From assembly GCA_964250765.1 (NCBI GenBank), contig CAXUHF010000005.1, positions 1 through 64,000 of the forward strand: a stretch of DNA of 64,000 bases. The letters are read 5' to 3'. The translations under genes and the position numbers were made by a program. Origin of the DNA: JBBQVS01 sp964250765 (GTDB taxonomy: Bacteria; Chloroflexota; Ktedonobacteria; Ktedonobacterales; Ktedonobacteraceae). The notes beneath the pieces were generated by a model that made no database searches, was not told where the DNA came from, and worked only from the letters and a program-made list of their open reading frames with translations. How positions within the stretch are numbered: the stretch's first letter is position 1; every line of letters begins with the position of its first letter. Positions 8,520 through 17,578 of this stretch are shown here, one piece after another.

Positions 8520-10943
8520 ATGAAGGGAACGTCCCGACTGAAGATTGAGCGTGTAAGACGTGGATGGTCTCAGCATACAGTTGCGGAAGCTGTTGGAACT
8601 GATCCCACTACCGTCAGTCGATGGGAACGAGGAATTTCTTTTCCCTATCCTTTTTTTCGTGAAAAGCTCTGTGTCCTGTTCGAGAAAAATGCATACGAAT
8701 TAGGGCTTGTGCAGCACAGGTCTGATAATGACGAGCATCCTCCCGTTATTCAGACATTTGTTTGTGATCCATCTATTCCTGCATCAGCGATAGGGGCAGA
8801 AGGTCTTATTGGTCGTGAAAATCTGCTCCATCATATACAGCAACGCTTGTTTGTGGATGGAAGGAGTCCATCAGTAGCTTTGCATGGGTTGCCAGGAGTT
8901 GGCAAAACAACTCTTGCGTTACAGATAGCACATGATGAACGTGTTTTAGCGCATTTTCATGATGGGATACTCTGGGCTGGTTTGGGTACAGAGACAAATG
9001 TGTTGGGACATTTGAGTCGGTGGGGAAGACTTTTAGATGTTGCATCGCCAGAAGTTGTAAAGCAAGGTACTACTGATGGCTGGGCTATGGCTCTTCGTCA
9101 TCGTATTGGAACGCGGCGTATGCTTTTGATTCTCGATGATGTTTGGAAGGCTGAAGAGGCACTTGCACTTATGATCGGTGGCCCTTATTGCGCGTACATC
9201 ATCACAACTCGCTTTTCACAAGTTCCTCATTATGTGGTGACAGATAGCGAGAATATTCTCTCTGTACCAGAATTGAGTGAGCAAGAGAGTATTGCACTTC
9301 TTACACGTTGGACGCCCAATCTCATTGATAAAGAGCTACAACAAGCACAGGATGTTGTTCGCCGCGTTGGAGGACTACCTTTAGCTCTTACTCTTATAGG
9401 AAAATATTTGCGTGCACAGACGTACAATAATCAACCACGTCGGGTAAAGGCTGCTTTTGAGCAAGTACGGAATGTTCATGCTCGTCTACATCTCACGGAA
9501 GTGCTGTCACCACTCGAACACCATCCTAGTTTGCCCCAAAATGCACGCCTTTCGTTAGAGGCTATTATTGCAGTGAGTGATCAGCAGTTAGACGAGCATG
9601 CTCAGTTGGCACTACGTGCTCTTTCCATTTTTCCTGCGAAGCCGAACACCTTCTCAGAAGAAATGGCTCTTGCGGTATGTGCTCTTCCCGTCGAAGTACT
9701 TGACACCCTTTCGGATGCAGGACTTGTGGAAAGCATCGGACCAGACCGTTATACGATGCATCAGACCATCGCAGATTACGCACATGCGTATATGCAAGAC
9801 TCTTCCTCTGCTCGTCGTTTAGTCGAGTGTATTGTAACGTATGTTCCCCACCACAAAAAGCATTATAACGTACTTGAACAGGAAAGCCCTGTGATCCTGA
9901 CAGCTTTGGACCTTGCGTTCGAGCAAGGTATGAACAAAGAGTTGCTTCAAATAGCGACAACCTTTGCGCCTTTTTTATTGATGAGAGGATTGTACGATGT
10001 CGCTCATATGCATCTTCAAAGAGTTCATCAGGTAGCATTAGCGCTAGGGGATCGTGTTGGATTGATAACGGCTTTAGAATATTTGGGAAACATCGCAGAA
10101 GCTAGAGGAAACTATGCACAAGCGGAAACATACTATCAAGAAGGGCTGGTATTGGCGCGCCAAACCGAGCAGCAGGAATGTATTATTCAACTCCTTATTA
10201 ATCTAGGAACTATCGCAATACGTCAAGGAAACTATATTCAATCAGAGGCATATACTCAAGAAGGATTGGTACTTGCATATAAGATTCATCAGCAAGAACA
10301 AATTGTCCGATTGCTGATTAATGCAGGCGCACTTGCAGAACTGCGAGGAGACTGTACTCAAGCAGAAAGCTACTCTCAGGAAGGACTGCTGCTAGCGCGT
10401 CGTATTAACGGACAAGAGCAGATCATTTTGCTGCTCATCAACTTAGGGGTACTTGCGGAAGAACATAGAGGGAAGTACGCGCTGGCAGAAAGCTATTATC
10501 AGGAAGGACTGCTGCTAGCACGTCAGATGGAGCATCGAGAACATATAGGTTTGCTTCTTGGAAATCTTGGCTCTGTAACAGGGCGCCAAGGCAAGAGTAT
10601 GCAAGCGGACGCTTTCTACTGTGAAGGACTCAGGCAGGCACAAGAGATTGGCAATCCGGGACTCTTCTCACTTATTTTAAGTGATAGGGCAGAAATGTAT
10701 CTTCGTCAGCATCGGATGGAAGAAGCCGAAGCTGATTTTCATGCAGTGCTTGCGAACTCGCCACTAGGGAGCCAGGAACTCTATGCATATGCATGGTACG
10801 GTCTCGCCAGAGTTGCCTGCATGCAAGGCAACACTATTGAAGCACGCCAGCAAGCTATGAAAAGCCTTGCAATTTTTGAAACCATCACGGGTCATCGCAT
10901 GATCGAGGAAGTGAAGCACTGGTTGACTGATCTGCCCGAATAA
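8520..10943 (+). CDS. STAND-family regulator: XRE HTH, NB-ARC ATPase, TPR repeats
   Basis: Probable ATP-switched signalling or transcription protein. Residues 5-60 form an XRE-type helix-turn-helix (WSQHTVAEAVGTDPTTVSRW). An NB-ARC ATPase follows: P-loop GLPGVGKTT near residue 123, Walker B LLILDDVW near 203, the GLPLA motif near 284, and an MHQ variant of the MHD sensor (YTMHQTIADYAH). From about residue 500 there are tandem TPR repeats with a recurring QAExYxQEGLxLAR pattern. The 807 residues fit the SARP/STAND-like regulators abundant in Actinobacteria and Ktedonobacteria. AAAGGAGG is a strong ribosome site. What ligand or partner the TPRs sense cannot be told. Confidence 0.9.
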   Translation: MKGTSRLKIERVRRGWSQHTVAEAVGTDPTTVSRWERGISFPYPFFREKLCVLFEKNAYELGLVQHRSDNDEHPPVIQTFVCDPSIPASAIGAEGLIGRENLLHHIQQRLFVDGRSPSVALHGLPGVGKTTLALQIAHDERVLAHFHDGILWAGLGTETNVLGHLSRWGRLLDVASPEVVKQGTTDGWAMALRHRIGTRRMLLILDDVWKAEEALALMIGGPYCAYIITTRFSQVPHYVVTDSENILSVPELSEQESIALLTRWTPNLIDKELQQAQDVVRRVGGLPLALTLIGKYLRAQTYNNQPRRVKAAFEQVRNVHARLHLTEVLSPLEHHPSLPQNARLSLEAIIAVSDQQLDEHAQLALRALSIFPAKPNTFSEEMALAVCALPVEVLDTLSDAGLVESIGPDRYTMHQTIADYAHAYMQDSSSARRLVECIVTYVPHHKKHYNVLEQESPVILTALDLAFEQGMNKELLQIATTFAPFLLMRGLYDVAHMHLQRVHQVALALGDRVGLITALEYLGNIAEARGNYAQAETYYQEGLVLARQTEQQECIIQLLINLGTIAIRQGNYIQSEAYTQEGLVLAYKIHQQEQIVRLLINAGALAELRGDCTQAESYSQEGLLLARRINGQEQIILLLINLGVLAEEHRGKYALAESYYQEGLLLARQMEHREHIGLLLGNLGSVTGRQGKSMQADAFYCEGLRQAQEIGNPGLFSLILSDRAEMYLRQHRMEEAEADFHAVLANSPLGSQELYAYAWYGLARVACMQGNTIEARQQAMKSLAIFETITGHRMIEEVKHWLTDLPE

Positions 10944-11090
10944 AGTATTCAGTAAGCTCTGTCAAAAGGTCGAATAGCACAAAATACCTCTAGCAAGTGC
11001 AACTAAAACCTACCTGCAACGTTTTATAGAAGAGACAACAAAACTGATGAGCAGCACTCGGACACGTTAATGCTGTTTGTTAAAATAACA

Positions 11091-11178
11091 CAGATAGATG
11101 TAGGGACCGATTTATAGCGTCCCCGTTGGCGGTCGAGTGCCCAGAAGGACGCGATAAATAGGTCCCTACATCTATCTG
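11091..11178. repeat. TGTAGG-family hairpin element
   Basis: Arms of 32 nt (11091-11122 and 11147-11178) pair with two mismatches around a 24 nt loop. The core is TGTAGGGACC with inner ATTTATAGCGTCC. The outer eight bases (CAGATAGA) are also symmetric but are not shared with the other copies. It ends 18 nt before the kinase start codon, so it sits in the leader or promoter of that gene. Confidence 0.8.
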
Positions 11179-11196
11179 TAACATTCGGAGAAACGT

Positions 11197-13164
11197 ATGG
11201 TAGGCTTAGAAGGGCGCGTACTGGACCGCTATGAGTTGCGGCAATTGGCGGGACGCGGCGGTATGGCGGACGTGTATCGCGGCTTCGACACGAAGTTTCA
11301 GCGTGACGTTGCCGTAAAGGTGTTCAAGCGCGAAGACGAGGAACTGTTGCGGCGTTTCATCCGTGAAGCACGCTTAATGGCCTCGTTGCACAACTCGCAC
11401 CTGATGCCTGTCTTCGATACTGGAGTGGACGACGTTGATGGTATCCCTTACTACTATATCGTCATGCCATTTATGGACGGTGGCACACTACGCTCACTCA
11501 TTCGGCGTGGCCCTCTTCCTCTCTCTGATGCCTGTCCCTATATACGCGAAATTGCCGATGCACTGGACTACATTCATAGAAAGGGCATCATTCACCGCGA
11601 CATCAAAGCATCGAACGTTCTGCTCGATGACGATGGCAACTGCTATCTCGCCGATTTTGGCATTGCTCGCAGCGACTCCGATGCGACACAACTCACCTCG
11701 ACAGGCAACGTGCTGGGAACAGTTGATTATGTTGCTCCCGAACTCTTCGAGCCAGACTACAAAGCCGATGCTCGAAGTGATTTCTACTCTCTGGCTGTTC
11801 TACTTTACGAGATGGTCACAGGCCGACTTCCCTTCTCGGCAGAGAACCAGATCGCCGTTGTCACCATGCATATGACAAAGCAGCCGCCGTTACCGAGCAG
11901 TATTGTACAGGATATTTCACCACAGGTTGAGCGTGTTATCCTACGTGGCTTAGAGAAAAATCCTGATTTGCGCTATGCCAGCGCAACAGAGTTTGCCGAT
12001 GCATTTTGTCGAGCTGTAAACACGCCAGGAGTAGTAAGTACAATAGGCAATCCCGCTACTCCCGTATGGCAAGGGAACGTCCCTATACAAAACGTTCCAC
12101 TTGTTTTACCACGTACCACACCTGTAGCACCATCGCAACAGCCTCCGACGAGACGAACAACACGCATCATGAATGAGCCTGCATATGTTCCTCCGGTCAA
12201 TCGCTCTACCCAAACATTTCGACCCCCGCTATCACCAACGCGTACACGCGCTCGTGTTATAACGGTAATCGCTCTGCTCGTGCTCCTTGCTGTGATTGGT
12301 CCCATTATCTATGTATTATTAGGAAACTCGCTACCGGGAACAAAAGGCGTATCTGGGACAGGAGGAAATACGCATACCGCGACAAGTGGTAACGCATCGC
12401 CTACAAAGGGAGTAACACCTACCGCTACGCTGAATCAAACAGCGACAGCACAGACGTTTGCGAATGCGACACAACAAGCACAGCGTGCTACGGCAACCGC
12501 TATTGTAGGTGTGACTGTAACTGCTCAAGCACATGCCTCTGCGACAGTAGGCGTGATCCAAACCGCGACCACAGGTACCGCGTCTTATCATGATGTATTG
12601 AATGATCCAAATAATACTGATACGCAGCAGGAGCAGTGGGATACGAACGCAAACTGTGTCTTCGTTTCGGACGGCTATCATATAAAGAAAGGTACCTCTT
12701 TATTAAATGAAGGCCAGTTGCAAGGGTGCCTCGAAAAAGGGATAAGATACAATAACTTAACGCTTTCTGTTGACATGACCATTGTAAGTGGACATTCGGG
12801 TGGCGTCTTTTTCCGTGTTAACACGAAAACGCTCGGAGCGTATGCGGGCTATTTGTTTGAGGTTGATAACGCCGGACGATACAAAATCTCGAAGTCCAGC
12901 AATTTTAGTACAGGAACAGGTGATGCAACGCTACAGAATTGGACACCTTCATCCGCACTAAAGGTGAGCGCGAAGAACACACTACAGTTTATTGCACATG
13001 GAAATGTGTTCTCGTTTTATGCAAATGGAGCGTATCTCACAACGGTACAAGATAAAGAGAACACCTTTACCGACGGCTCCATTGCTCTTTTAGCAACCAC
13101 CGCTACAGGTGGGGAAGACGCCGATATTGTCTATAGCAATGTGAGTATCTATACCGCATCTTGA
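11197..13164 (+). CDS. Transmembrane Ser/Thr protein kinase (PknB type) with extracellular domain
   Basis: Receptor-like kinase. The cytoplasmic kinase domain (residues 13-275) shows the Gly loop GRGGMADVYRG, VAVKVF with the ATP lysine, catalytic HRDIKASN, DFG (ADFGIAR) and the activation segment GTVDYVAPE; all key residues are intact. A Pro/Thr linker leads to one membrane helix at about 354-377 (VITVIALLVLLAVIGPIIYV). A Thr/Ala-rich spacer follows, then a C-terminal domain from about 465 to 655. That domain has the feel of a concanavalin-like/LamG or DUF1080 fold (GVFFRVNTKTLGAYAGYLFE, FYANGAYLTTVQD), suggesting that it senses a sugar or wall ligand; that is inference. The start has a CGGAG site. 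Confidence 0.92.
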   Translation: MVGLEGRVLDRYELRQLAGRGGMADVYRGFDTKFQRDVAVKVFKREDEELLRRFIREARLMASLHNSHLMPVFDTGVDDVDGIPYYYIVMPFMDGGTLRSLIRRGPLPLSDACPYIREIADALDYIHRKGIIHRDIKASNVLLDDDGNCYLADFGIARSDSDATQLTSTGNVLGTVDYVAPELFEPDYKADARSDFYSLAVLLYEMVTGRLPFSAENQIAVVTMHMTKQPPLPSSIVQDISPQVERVILRGLEKNPDLRYASATEFADAFCRAVNTPGVVSTIGNPATPVWQGNVPIQNVPLVLPRTTPVAPSQQPPTRRTTRIMNEPAYVPPVNRSTQTFRPPLSPTRTRARVITVIALLVLLAVIGPIIYVLLGNSLPGTKGVSGTGGNTHTATSGNASPTKGVTPTATLNQTATAQTFANATQQAQRATATAIVGVTVTAQAHASATVGVIQTATTGTASYHDVLNDPNNTDTQQEQWDTNANCVFVSDGYHIKKGTSLLNEGQLQGCLEKGIRYNNLTLSVDMTIVSGHSGGVFFRVNTKTLGAYAGYLFEVDNAGRYKISKSSNFSTGTGDATLQNWTPSSALKVSAKNTLQFIAHGNVFSFYANGAYLTTVQDKENTFTDGSIALLATTATGGEDADIVYSNVSIYTAS

Positions 13165-13170
13165 ATAAAT

Positions 13171-14001
13171 TTATCGCAAAGCCTCAAATATGCCAGTGCT
13201 TTTGGTGATGTGGATGGCTCCATGCGTTTTAATATCCTGGTCAATACTTTCGCGTAATCGTTGTAGTTTCTCGTCGGTCATAAAAGATTGCACAGGCAAG
13301 GAAAGAATAAATGCAACGAGCGGCTCGGTTTCGGTTACAACCAGGGCATCGTCTATCTCGCGCATCGTGACATGTGAGAACCAGCGTGACAAGTCCTCGC
13401 CTCCATGCTCAAGGTTGAATGCATCTCGTGGTACGCTTCCTCCATGATAGGAAGGTTCAACGCGTCTCACGATGTCGCCTATCTCGCGTAAATGCTTGAG
13501 TCCACCTGTAGAAGCATAGAAGCGTCCCTTGAGAGTAAGAACACGTCGTATCTCAGAGAGTGCTTTGTGCAGGTCTGGTACATGATAGAGCATATGATTG
13601 GCAATAACGATATCAAAACTCTTTTCTTTGAAGGGGATAGACTGCGCGTCAAACTGCTGAAAAGTAAAATCGTGCCGTACCGCTTGAAGATTTTGCTGTG
13701 CCTCTTGCAGCATACCAGGAGAAAAATCGGAAAGCGTGATATGCCAATTCTTCGGAATGCGATCAAAGTTATTGAGCCATAAGCGTGCCGGACCGCAACC
13801 AATTTCGAGAATACGACTCCTTGGCTTTGCCTGAATTGAATCGAATACCCAACGTTGCCAATCATACGTCTGTGTACTAAAGCGTTCATGTAACTGAATG
13901 CGCGCATTCAAATTTGCAGCATCTTTGTATTGATAGTGCAAGAGATAGTTTTGTCCCGAAGCTTGGAATGGATGCATTGGGTTAGACGCACCATCTATCA
14001 T
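13171..14001 (-). CDS. Class I SAM-dependent methyltransferase
   Basis: Transfers a methyl group from SAM to an unknown acceptor. Motif I (ILEIGCGPARLW) lies near residues 64-75, and the acidic SAM ribose residue follows in ITLSDFSPGM. Motif II/III lies around FDIVIANHMLYHVPD, with post-motif LSEIRRVLTLKGRFYAS, the Methyltransf_11 pattern of small-molecule methyltransferases. The 276 residues are normal. It converges with the kinase gene, leaving only 6 bp between stops. The nearest neighbour on its own strand is the antitoxin-like gene, 43 bp upstream. Confidence 0.88.
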   Translation of the reverse strand: MIDGASNPMHPFQASGQNYLLHYQYKDAANLNARIQLHERFSTQTYDWQRWVFDSIQAKPRSRILEIGCGPARLWLNNFDRIPKNWHITLSDFSPGMLQEAQQNLQAVRHDFTFQQFDAQSIPFKEKSFDIVIANHMLYHVPDLHKALSEIRRVLTLKGRFYASTGGLKHLREIGDIVRRVEPSYHGGSVPRDAFNLEHGGEDLSRWFSHVTMREIDDALVVTETEPLVAFILSLPVQSFMTDEKLQRLRESIDQDIKTHGAIHITKSTGIFEALR

Positions 14002-14043
14002 GCCCTTCTAAACCTTTCTTCTGCTTTATAAGAAGTGCTACTG

Positions 14044-14352
14044 CTAGGAGGCTTGGCGGCGTGCGCGTTCTTCACGAACCCATGCTTTCACAATTTTACG
14101 AATAAGATGTGATTTTTTTAGGTCTTCCTCTGCTGCAATTTCATCTAAGGTGCGATCAGTTTCTTCGTCAAAACGTACCATAAGCTGCTTAGTAAGTCTC
14201 CCTGTTGAACGTACCTTTACTGGTGTCATCTCAGCTTCGATTTCCTCTGTACCTGTATCGGTCTCGTCCCACCATGCTACTTCTTCCTCCATACTCTGAA
14301 ATGAAGGGATAGCTCCATGTCCTTGTGTTGGGTATTTTAGTTCTTCACTCAT
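14044..14352 (-). CDS. CopG/BrnA-type ribbon-helix-helix antitoxin
   Basis: The N-terminal half has the CopG_antitoxin signature: IPSFQSMEEEVAWWDETD resembles the usual 'IPxFxSEEEExxFWDxHD'. The C-terminal half (about residues 52-98, RLTKQLMVRFDEETDRTLDE, then SHLIRKIVKAWV) is a ribbon-helix-helix DNA-binding module. Such proteins neutralise a BrnT/RelE-like toxin and repress their own operon. Here the upstream partner is reduced to a fragment that ends in an ATGA overlap with this start codon. The protein itself looks intact, so it may be an orphan antitoxin or an adopted repressor. Confidence 0.8.
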   Translation of the reverse strand: MSEELKYPTQGHGAIPSFQSMEEEVAWWDETDTGTEEIEAEMTPVKVRSTGRLTKQLMVRFDEETDRTLDEIAAEEDLKKSHLIRKIVKAWVREERARRQAS

Positions 14353-14440
14353 TGCTATTTCCTACCTTCCAGTCAGTATAGCGACGTATTTCTTGTCGCT
14401 TTGGTTGCTTTGCAGTTACAACAAATATTTTCCGTTTCCT
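14345..14440 (-). pseudogene. BrnT-like toxin C-terminal remnant
   Basis: In frame -, codons from 14440 down to a TGA at 14345-14347 read RKRKIFVVTAKQPKRQEIRR followed by YTDW and a short tail. This resembles the C-terminal strand and helix of BrnT-family toxins (pattern R-x-I-S-A-R then R-x-E-x-x-x-Y). An in-frame TAA at 14441-14443 closes it upstream and there is no start codon. Only 85 bp remain before the response regulator stop, so the first two thirds of a normal ~90-residue toxin are missing. Its TGA overlaps the antitoxin ATG, as in intact brnT-brnA pairs. The family call rests on a short match. Confidence 0.5.
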
Positions 14441-14525
14441 TTAGCCGAGAGAATGATAACTAAGAGTTTGCTGTTCTTCTTGGGATACGTTAGCAAGAAA
14501 TCTCATCTCATCAGATAAAAGAACA

Positions 14526-15197
14526 TCACTCATCGCGGTGAACTTCACGTGGTGGAACAAGCTTATTCTCAACAGCGAATGCGGCAGCCTCACTGCGGCG
14601 CGACAATCCCAACTTCTCAAGAATATGGCTGACGTGATTACGAGCTGTTTTCTCGCTCACATACAACGAACCAGCAATGTGTTTATTCGTATAGCCACGG
14701 GCTACTAACGCAAGGACCTCACGTTCGCGGTCGGTAAGTTCCTCACCTGGAATATGCGTTGTTCCACTTACCAATGCCAAAATCTTGGTCATTGCTTGTT
14801 TCGCTGAATTGGGATCGATTAATGTTTGACCTGTTGCGACAAGGCGAACAGCCTTGAGGAGTTCGACGCGACTGGAGTTCTTAATGAGGTAGCCACTCGC
14901 TCCCGCGAGAATAGAATCTTCTGCTGCCTTTGCATCATCGTGGGAGGTGATCATTAAGATATACACATCGGAACGTGTGCTTTTGATATCGCGGCATGCC
15001 TCGACGCCGTTCATATTTGGCATACGCACATCCATCAAAATCACCTGTGGGGCCAGCACTCCCACCTTCGCAACAGCCTCTGCACCGTTACTCGCTTCGC
15101 CAACAACAGTGATGTCTGACTCCAACTCAAACAAGGCGCGCATGCCCATTCGTACTATTTCATGATCGTCTACGATCATCAAGCGTATCTTTGCCAT
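14526..15197 (-). CDS. NarL/FixJ-family response regulator
   Basis: Output half of a two-component system. The receiver domain (residues 1-125) has the acidic pair DD10-11, phosphoacceptor Asp56 (VILMDVRMPN), the Thr/Ser switch (ILMITSHDDA) and the conserved Lys (GYLIKN). A LuxR-type DNA-binding domain occupies about 152-212 (LTDREREVLALVARGYTN, VSEKTARNHVSHILEKLG). AAGGAGCC precedes the ATG. It lies 51 bp downstream of the histidine kinase gene in the same orientation, so they form one transcription unit and very likely a cognate pair. Confidence 0.95.
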   Translation of the reverse strand: MAKIRLMIVDDHEIVRMGMRALFELESDITVVGEASNGAEAVAKVGVLAPQVILMDVRMPNMNGVEACRDIKSTRSDVYILMITSHDDAKAAEDSILAGASGYLIKNSSRVELLKAVRLVATGQTLIDPNSAKQAMTKILALVSGTTHIPGEELTDREREVLALVARGYTNKHIAGSLYVSEKTARNHVSHILEKLGLSRRSEAAAFAVENKLVPPREVHRDE

Positions 15198-15248
15198 TAT
15201 AGGCTCCTTCTGGTGCTTAGTTTATATCTGTATATGTACTCTGGCATC

Positions 15249-17207
15249 CTACACTGGTATTTGAACGTGTACCTTGACACCGCCCTCTGGAAGTGGGGCA
15301 ACGTCGAATGTGCCGCCAAGTTCTTCCGCGCGTTCGCGCATGCCACGCATACCATGTCCAGAATATATACGCTGCCGCTCTCTGTTATTGGTAAGATCAT
15401 AGCTATAGTACGCGGATTGCATGCCTTGTCCGTCGTCGCTGATCTCAACTGTGACTCGTTCTGATGTAAGAGAGAGCTGTACCCAAAGTTGAGTTGCGTC
15501 GGCGTGTTTATATGCATTGGTCAGTGCTTCTTGCACAATGCGAAAGATGGCTGCTCCTACCTGTGCATAACGACGTGTGCGTTTCTGATCGCCGTTGTAC
15601 GAATTCTCGACGCCAACAACCTCAAAATGCGTAGGAAGACTACTAATAGCCTGAAACTCACGGACCTGATTTGTAAGCATTTGTGTGAGATTTGTTGAGC
15701 CACTCATAAGCGGTTTGAGGTTGAACATATAGTTACGTGTCTCCCACAATGCCTGTTTAGAGACGGTGACGAGCGTATCCATTCGTTTTGCCAGGGGCGT
15801 AATCAGTTCCGCGTCTTCCTCTGACGCTTCAGCCATACGATGTGCTTGTGTTGCGCAGGTCTCGGCATTCAAACTCATCATGTAAACCAATTGTGCAATG
15901 CCATCGTGAATTTCGCGTGCAATACGGCTTCGTTCAGCAGCAGCGTTCAGCTCTATCGTCTCTTCTGTCAACCGAATGTTATCTAGTGCGACAAGCAACT
16001 GCGCCCCCGTAATAGTGAGAAACTCTTCCTGTCTCTCTCCGTAGGGCGTTTGTCGCACATTCTCGGCTCCAAGCACAAGCTGCACCTGTTCATCTTTGTA
16101 CAGAGGTAGGTACAGACGCGCAATGCCATAACCGCTTTTATCATCCAATAGTTCAAACGTATCTAACTTTTGTCCTGACTGTATCACCTGTTGCGCTACC
16201 ATTTCTGTATCATCTGGTAATACATCGCTGTGTGTATCGACTTCAACGCACACAATAGGCTCAGTCGGTATATCTTTATTCGTTTCATTGCTACTTTGTA
16301 TATTGACAAGCGCAATCATCAGACGTTGAAAATGTCCACCCTGTCGCATTGGCGTTACGCTTTGTTGTAACAGTTGCTCTCTGCTCGTGGCACCCTTTGC
16401 TAGTGTTTCACTAACACGAACGAGTGCACGTTGCCGACGCGTGTTGTCTTGTTCTCGTCGTTTGCTTTGCGCATAACTAACAAGAATATTGGCGAACGCG
16501 GCTGCTATGAGAGCTACAAGTGGTGTGTCGAAAAGCGCACCAGTGATATCCAATACGTTTGGAGTATAGTAAGCGGGAGTACCAGGGGCGTGAACAAATA
16601 TTGCGAACGTAATAATTAGATCAAAGCCTAACGAGGCTGCGAGCGCTCCTGGATAGCCATATGCGAAGCCAGCCGCAAGTGCCGCTGAAAGACCATAGCG
16701 ATGAAAAGGCGAACTGACACCAAAGTAGGGTTCGCCACCATTAGGACCAGTAAAATACACTACAAGCCCGCAAACAATCACATCAAGAGCATAAATAGCC
16801 ATCGTGAAGTATTGATTCGGCGTGCTTGCGAGTGGAGTCAATATCTCATCGTTGTCATCTTGTGCTCTCCGGCGCAGTGTTTGATCGGTAGGTCGAAGTC
16901 CTCCAAGCCGTGGAAGGTACGGAAAAAAAACTTGAAAGATTGGTGCGTAGAGTGTGCTAAGCAATGTCTGTACAAAAGTGACGCCAAGCAAAATAAAGCC
17001 TACCAGTATCGTCGTTTGCGTATATATTTTTGGACGAAAACCAATAATAATAATCGCGGCATAGAACCATGCGCTCCAGCGCCATAGGAGGAAGAGATAG
17101 TTGGGCGTATTGCGAATGCGACGCACTGTTGTCCCTGAAAGCGTTCGCAATCTTTTTCTCGGCTGAGTCATTGCTCGTATCCTTCTGAGGATTGCAGTCG
17201 TGTTCAT
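15249..17207 (-). CDS. Sensor histidine kinase, HisKA_3 type, with N-terminal membrane domain and GAF-like domain
   Basis: Autophosphorylating partner of the adjacent NarL-type regulator. The N-terminal ~250 residues contain several hydrophobic segments (e.g. YAAIIIIGF, TTILVGFILLGVTFVQTLL, AIYALDVIVCGLVVYF), giving an integral membrane sensor. Residues ~265-420 look like a GAF domain (YLPLYKDEQVQLVLGAEN). The dimerisation box SRIAREIHDGIAQLVYM carries the phosphoacceptor His434. The ATPase domain follows with N box AIFRIVQEALTNAYKHA and G boxes ISDDGQGM and GHGMRGMRERAEELGG. A consensus -35/-10 promoter lies directly upstream. The signal is not identifiable. Confidence 0.94.
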   Translation of the reverse strand: MNTTAILRRIRAMTQPRKRLRTLSGTTVRRIRNTPNYLFLLWRWSAWFYAAIIIIGFRPKIYTQTTILVGFILLGVTFVQTLLSTLYAPIFQVFFPYLPRLGGLRPTDQTLRRRAQDDNDEILTPLASTPNQYFTMAIYALDVIVCGLVVYFTGPNGGEPYFGVSSPFHRYGLSAALAAGFAYGYPGALAASLGFDLIITFAIFVHAPGTPAYYTPNVLDITGALFDTPLVALIAAAFANILVSYAQSKRREQDNTRRQRALVRVSETLAKGATSREQLLQQSVTPMRQGGHFQRLMIALVNIQSSNETNKDIPTEPIVCVEVDTHSDVLPDDTEMVAQQVIQSGQKLDTFELLDDKSGYGIARLYLPLYKDEQVQLVLGAENVRQTPYGERQEEFLTITGAQLLVALDNIRLTEETIELNAAAERSRIAREIHDGIAQLVYMMSLNAETCATQAHRMAEASEEDAELITPLAKRMDTLVTVSKQALWETRNYMFNLKPLMSGSTNLTQMLTNQVREFQAISSLPTHFEVVGVENSYNGDQKRTRRYAQVGAAIFRIVQEALTNAYKHADATQLWVQLSLTSERVTVEISDDGQGMQSAYYSYDLTNNRERQRIYSGHGMRGMRERAEELGGTFDVAPLPEGGVKVHVQIPV

Positions 17208-17232
17208 CGTGTTGAGAACCCTCTATTTGTGC

Positions 17233-17261
17233 AGTATGCACGTTTTCTTGTGTAGTGTCAA
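17233..17261 (-). promoter_or_regulatory. Sigma-70 promoter of the histidine kinase/response regulator operon
   Basis: On the minus strand TTGACA (17256-17261, perfect -35) is followed after exactly 17 bp by CATACT (17233-17238, 4 of 6 for the -10). Transcription would begin near 17226, about 19 nt before the kinase ATG, with GAGGG in between as the ribosome site. Confidence 0.65.
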
Positions 17262-17578
17262 TAACAAAAATCGTGGTGTGTACTACAAAGTGTAAAGGGA
17301 GAGCAGGAAAATGATATGGTGCAAATGTCCCATTTTTTGTGGTCTATTAACGAGTGTTTGAACGTATATCTATATAGGAAGTGTTGTCGTAGTAGCATTC
17401 ATTCCACTAACGAATATACCCGTTTTTAAGGTAGCGGAACGTCTATACAATATGGTATGTTATTAACATAAATCTTTCCGTTGTATGACGTTTCTAAAAG
17501 AAGATAGTCGTAGGAGATATCTTTCTTGAAAATACTTTATAGATGGAATGAAATTGTAACCATAAGTGCCCAATTTTT
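17262..17578. other. Intergenic region upstream of kinase promoter
   Basis: AT-rich spacer between the divergent kinase operon and the acidic hypothetical gene. Apart from the minus-strand promoter at its edge I found no clear plus-strand promoter, hairpin or ORF. Confidence 0.4.

Noticed and set aside
14441..14533. 30-residue frame starting in the stop region of the response regulator gene
   Set aside because: It overlaps the regulator's end by 8 nt, has no family resemblance and no independent ribosome site; more likely chance sequence next to the toxin remnant.
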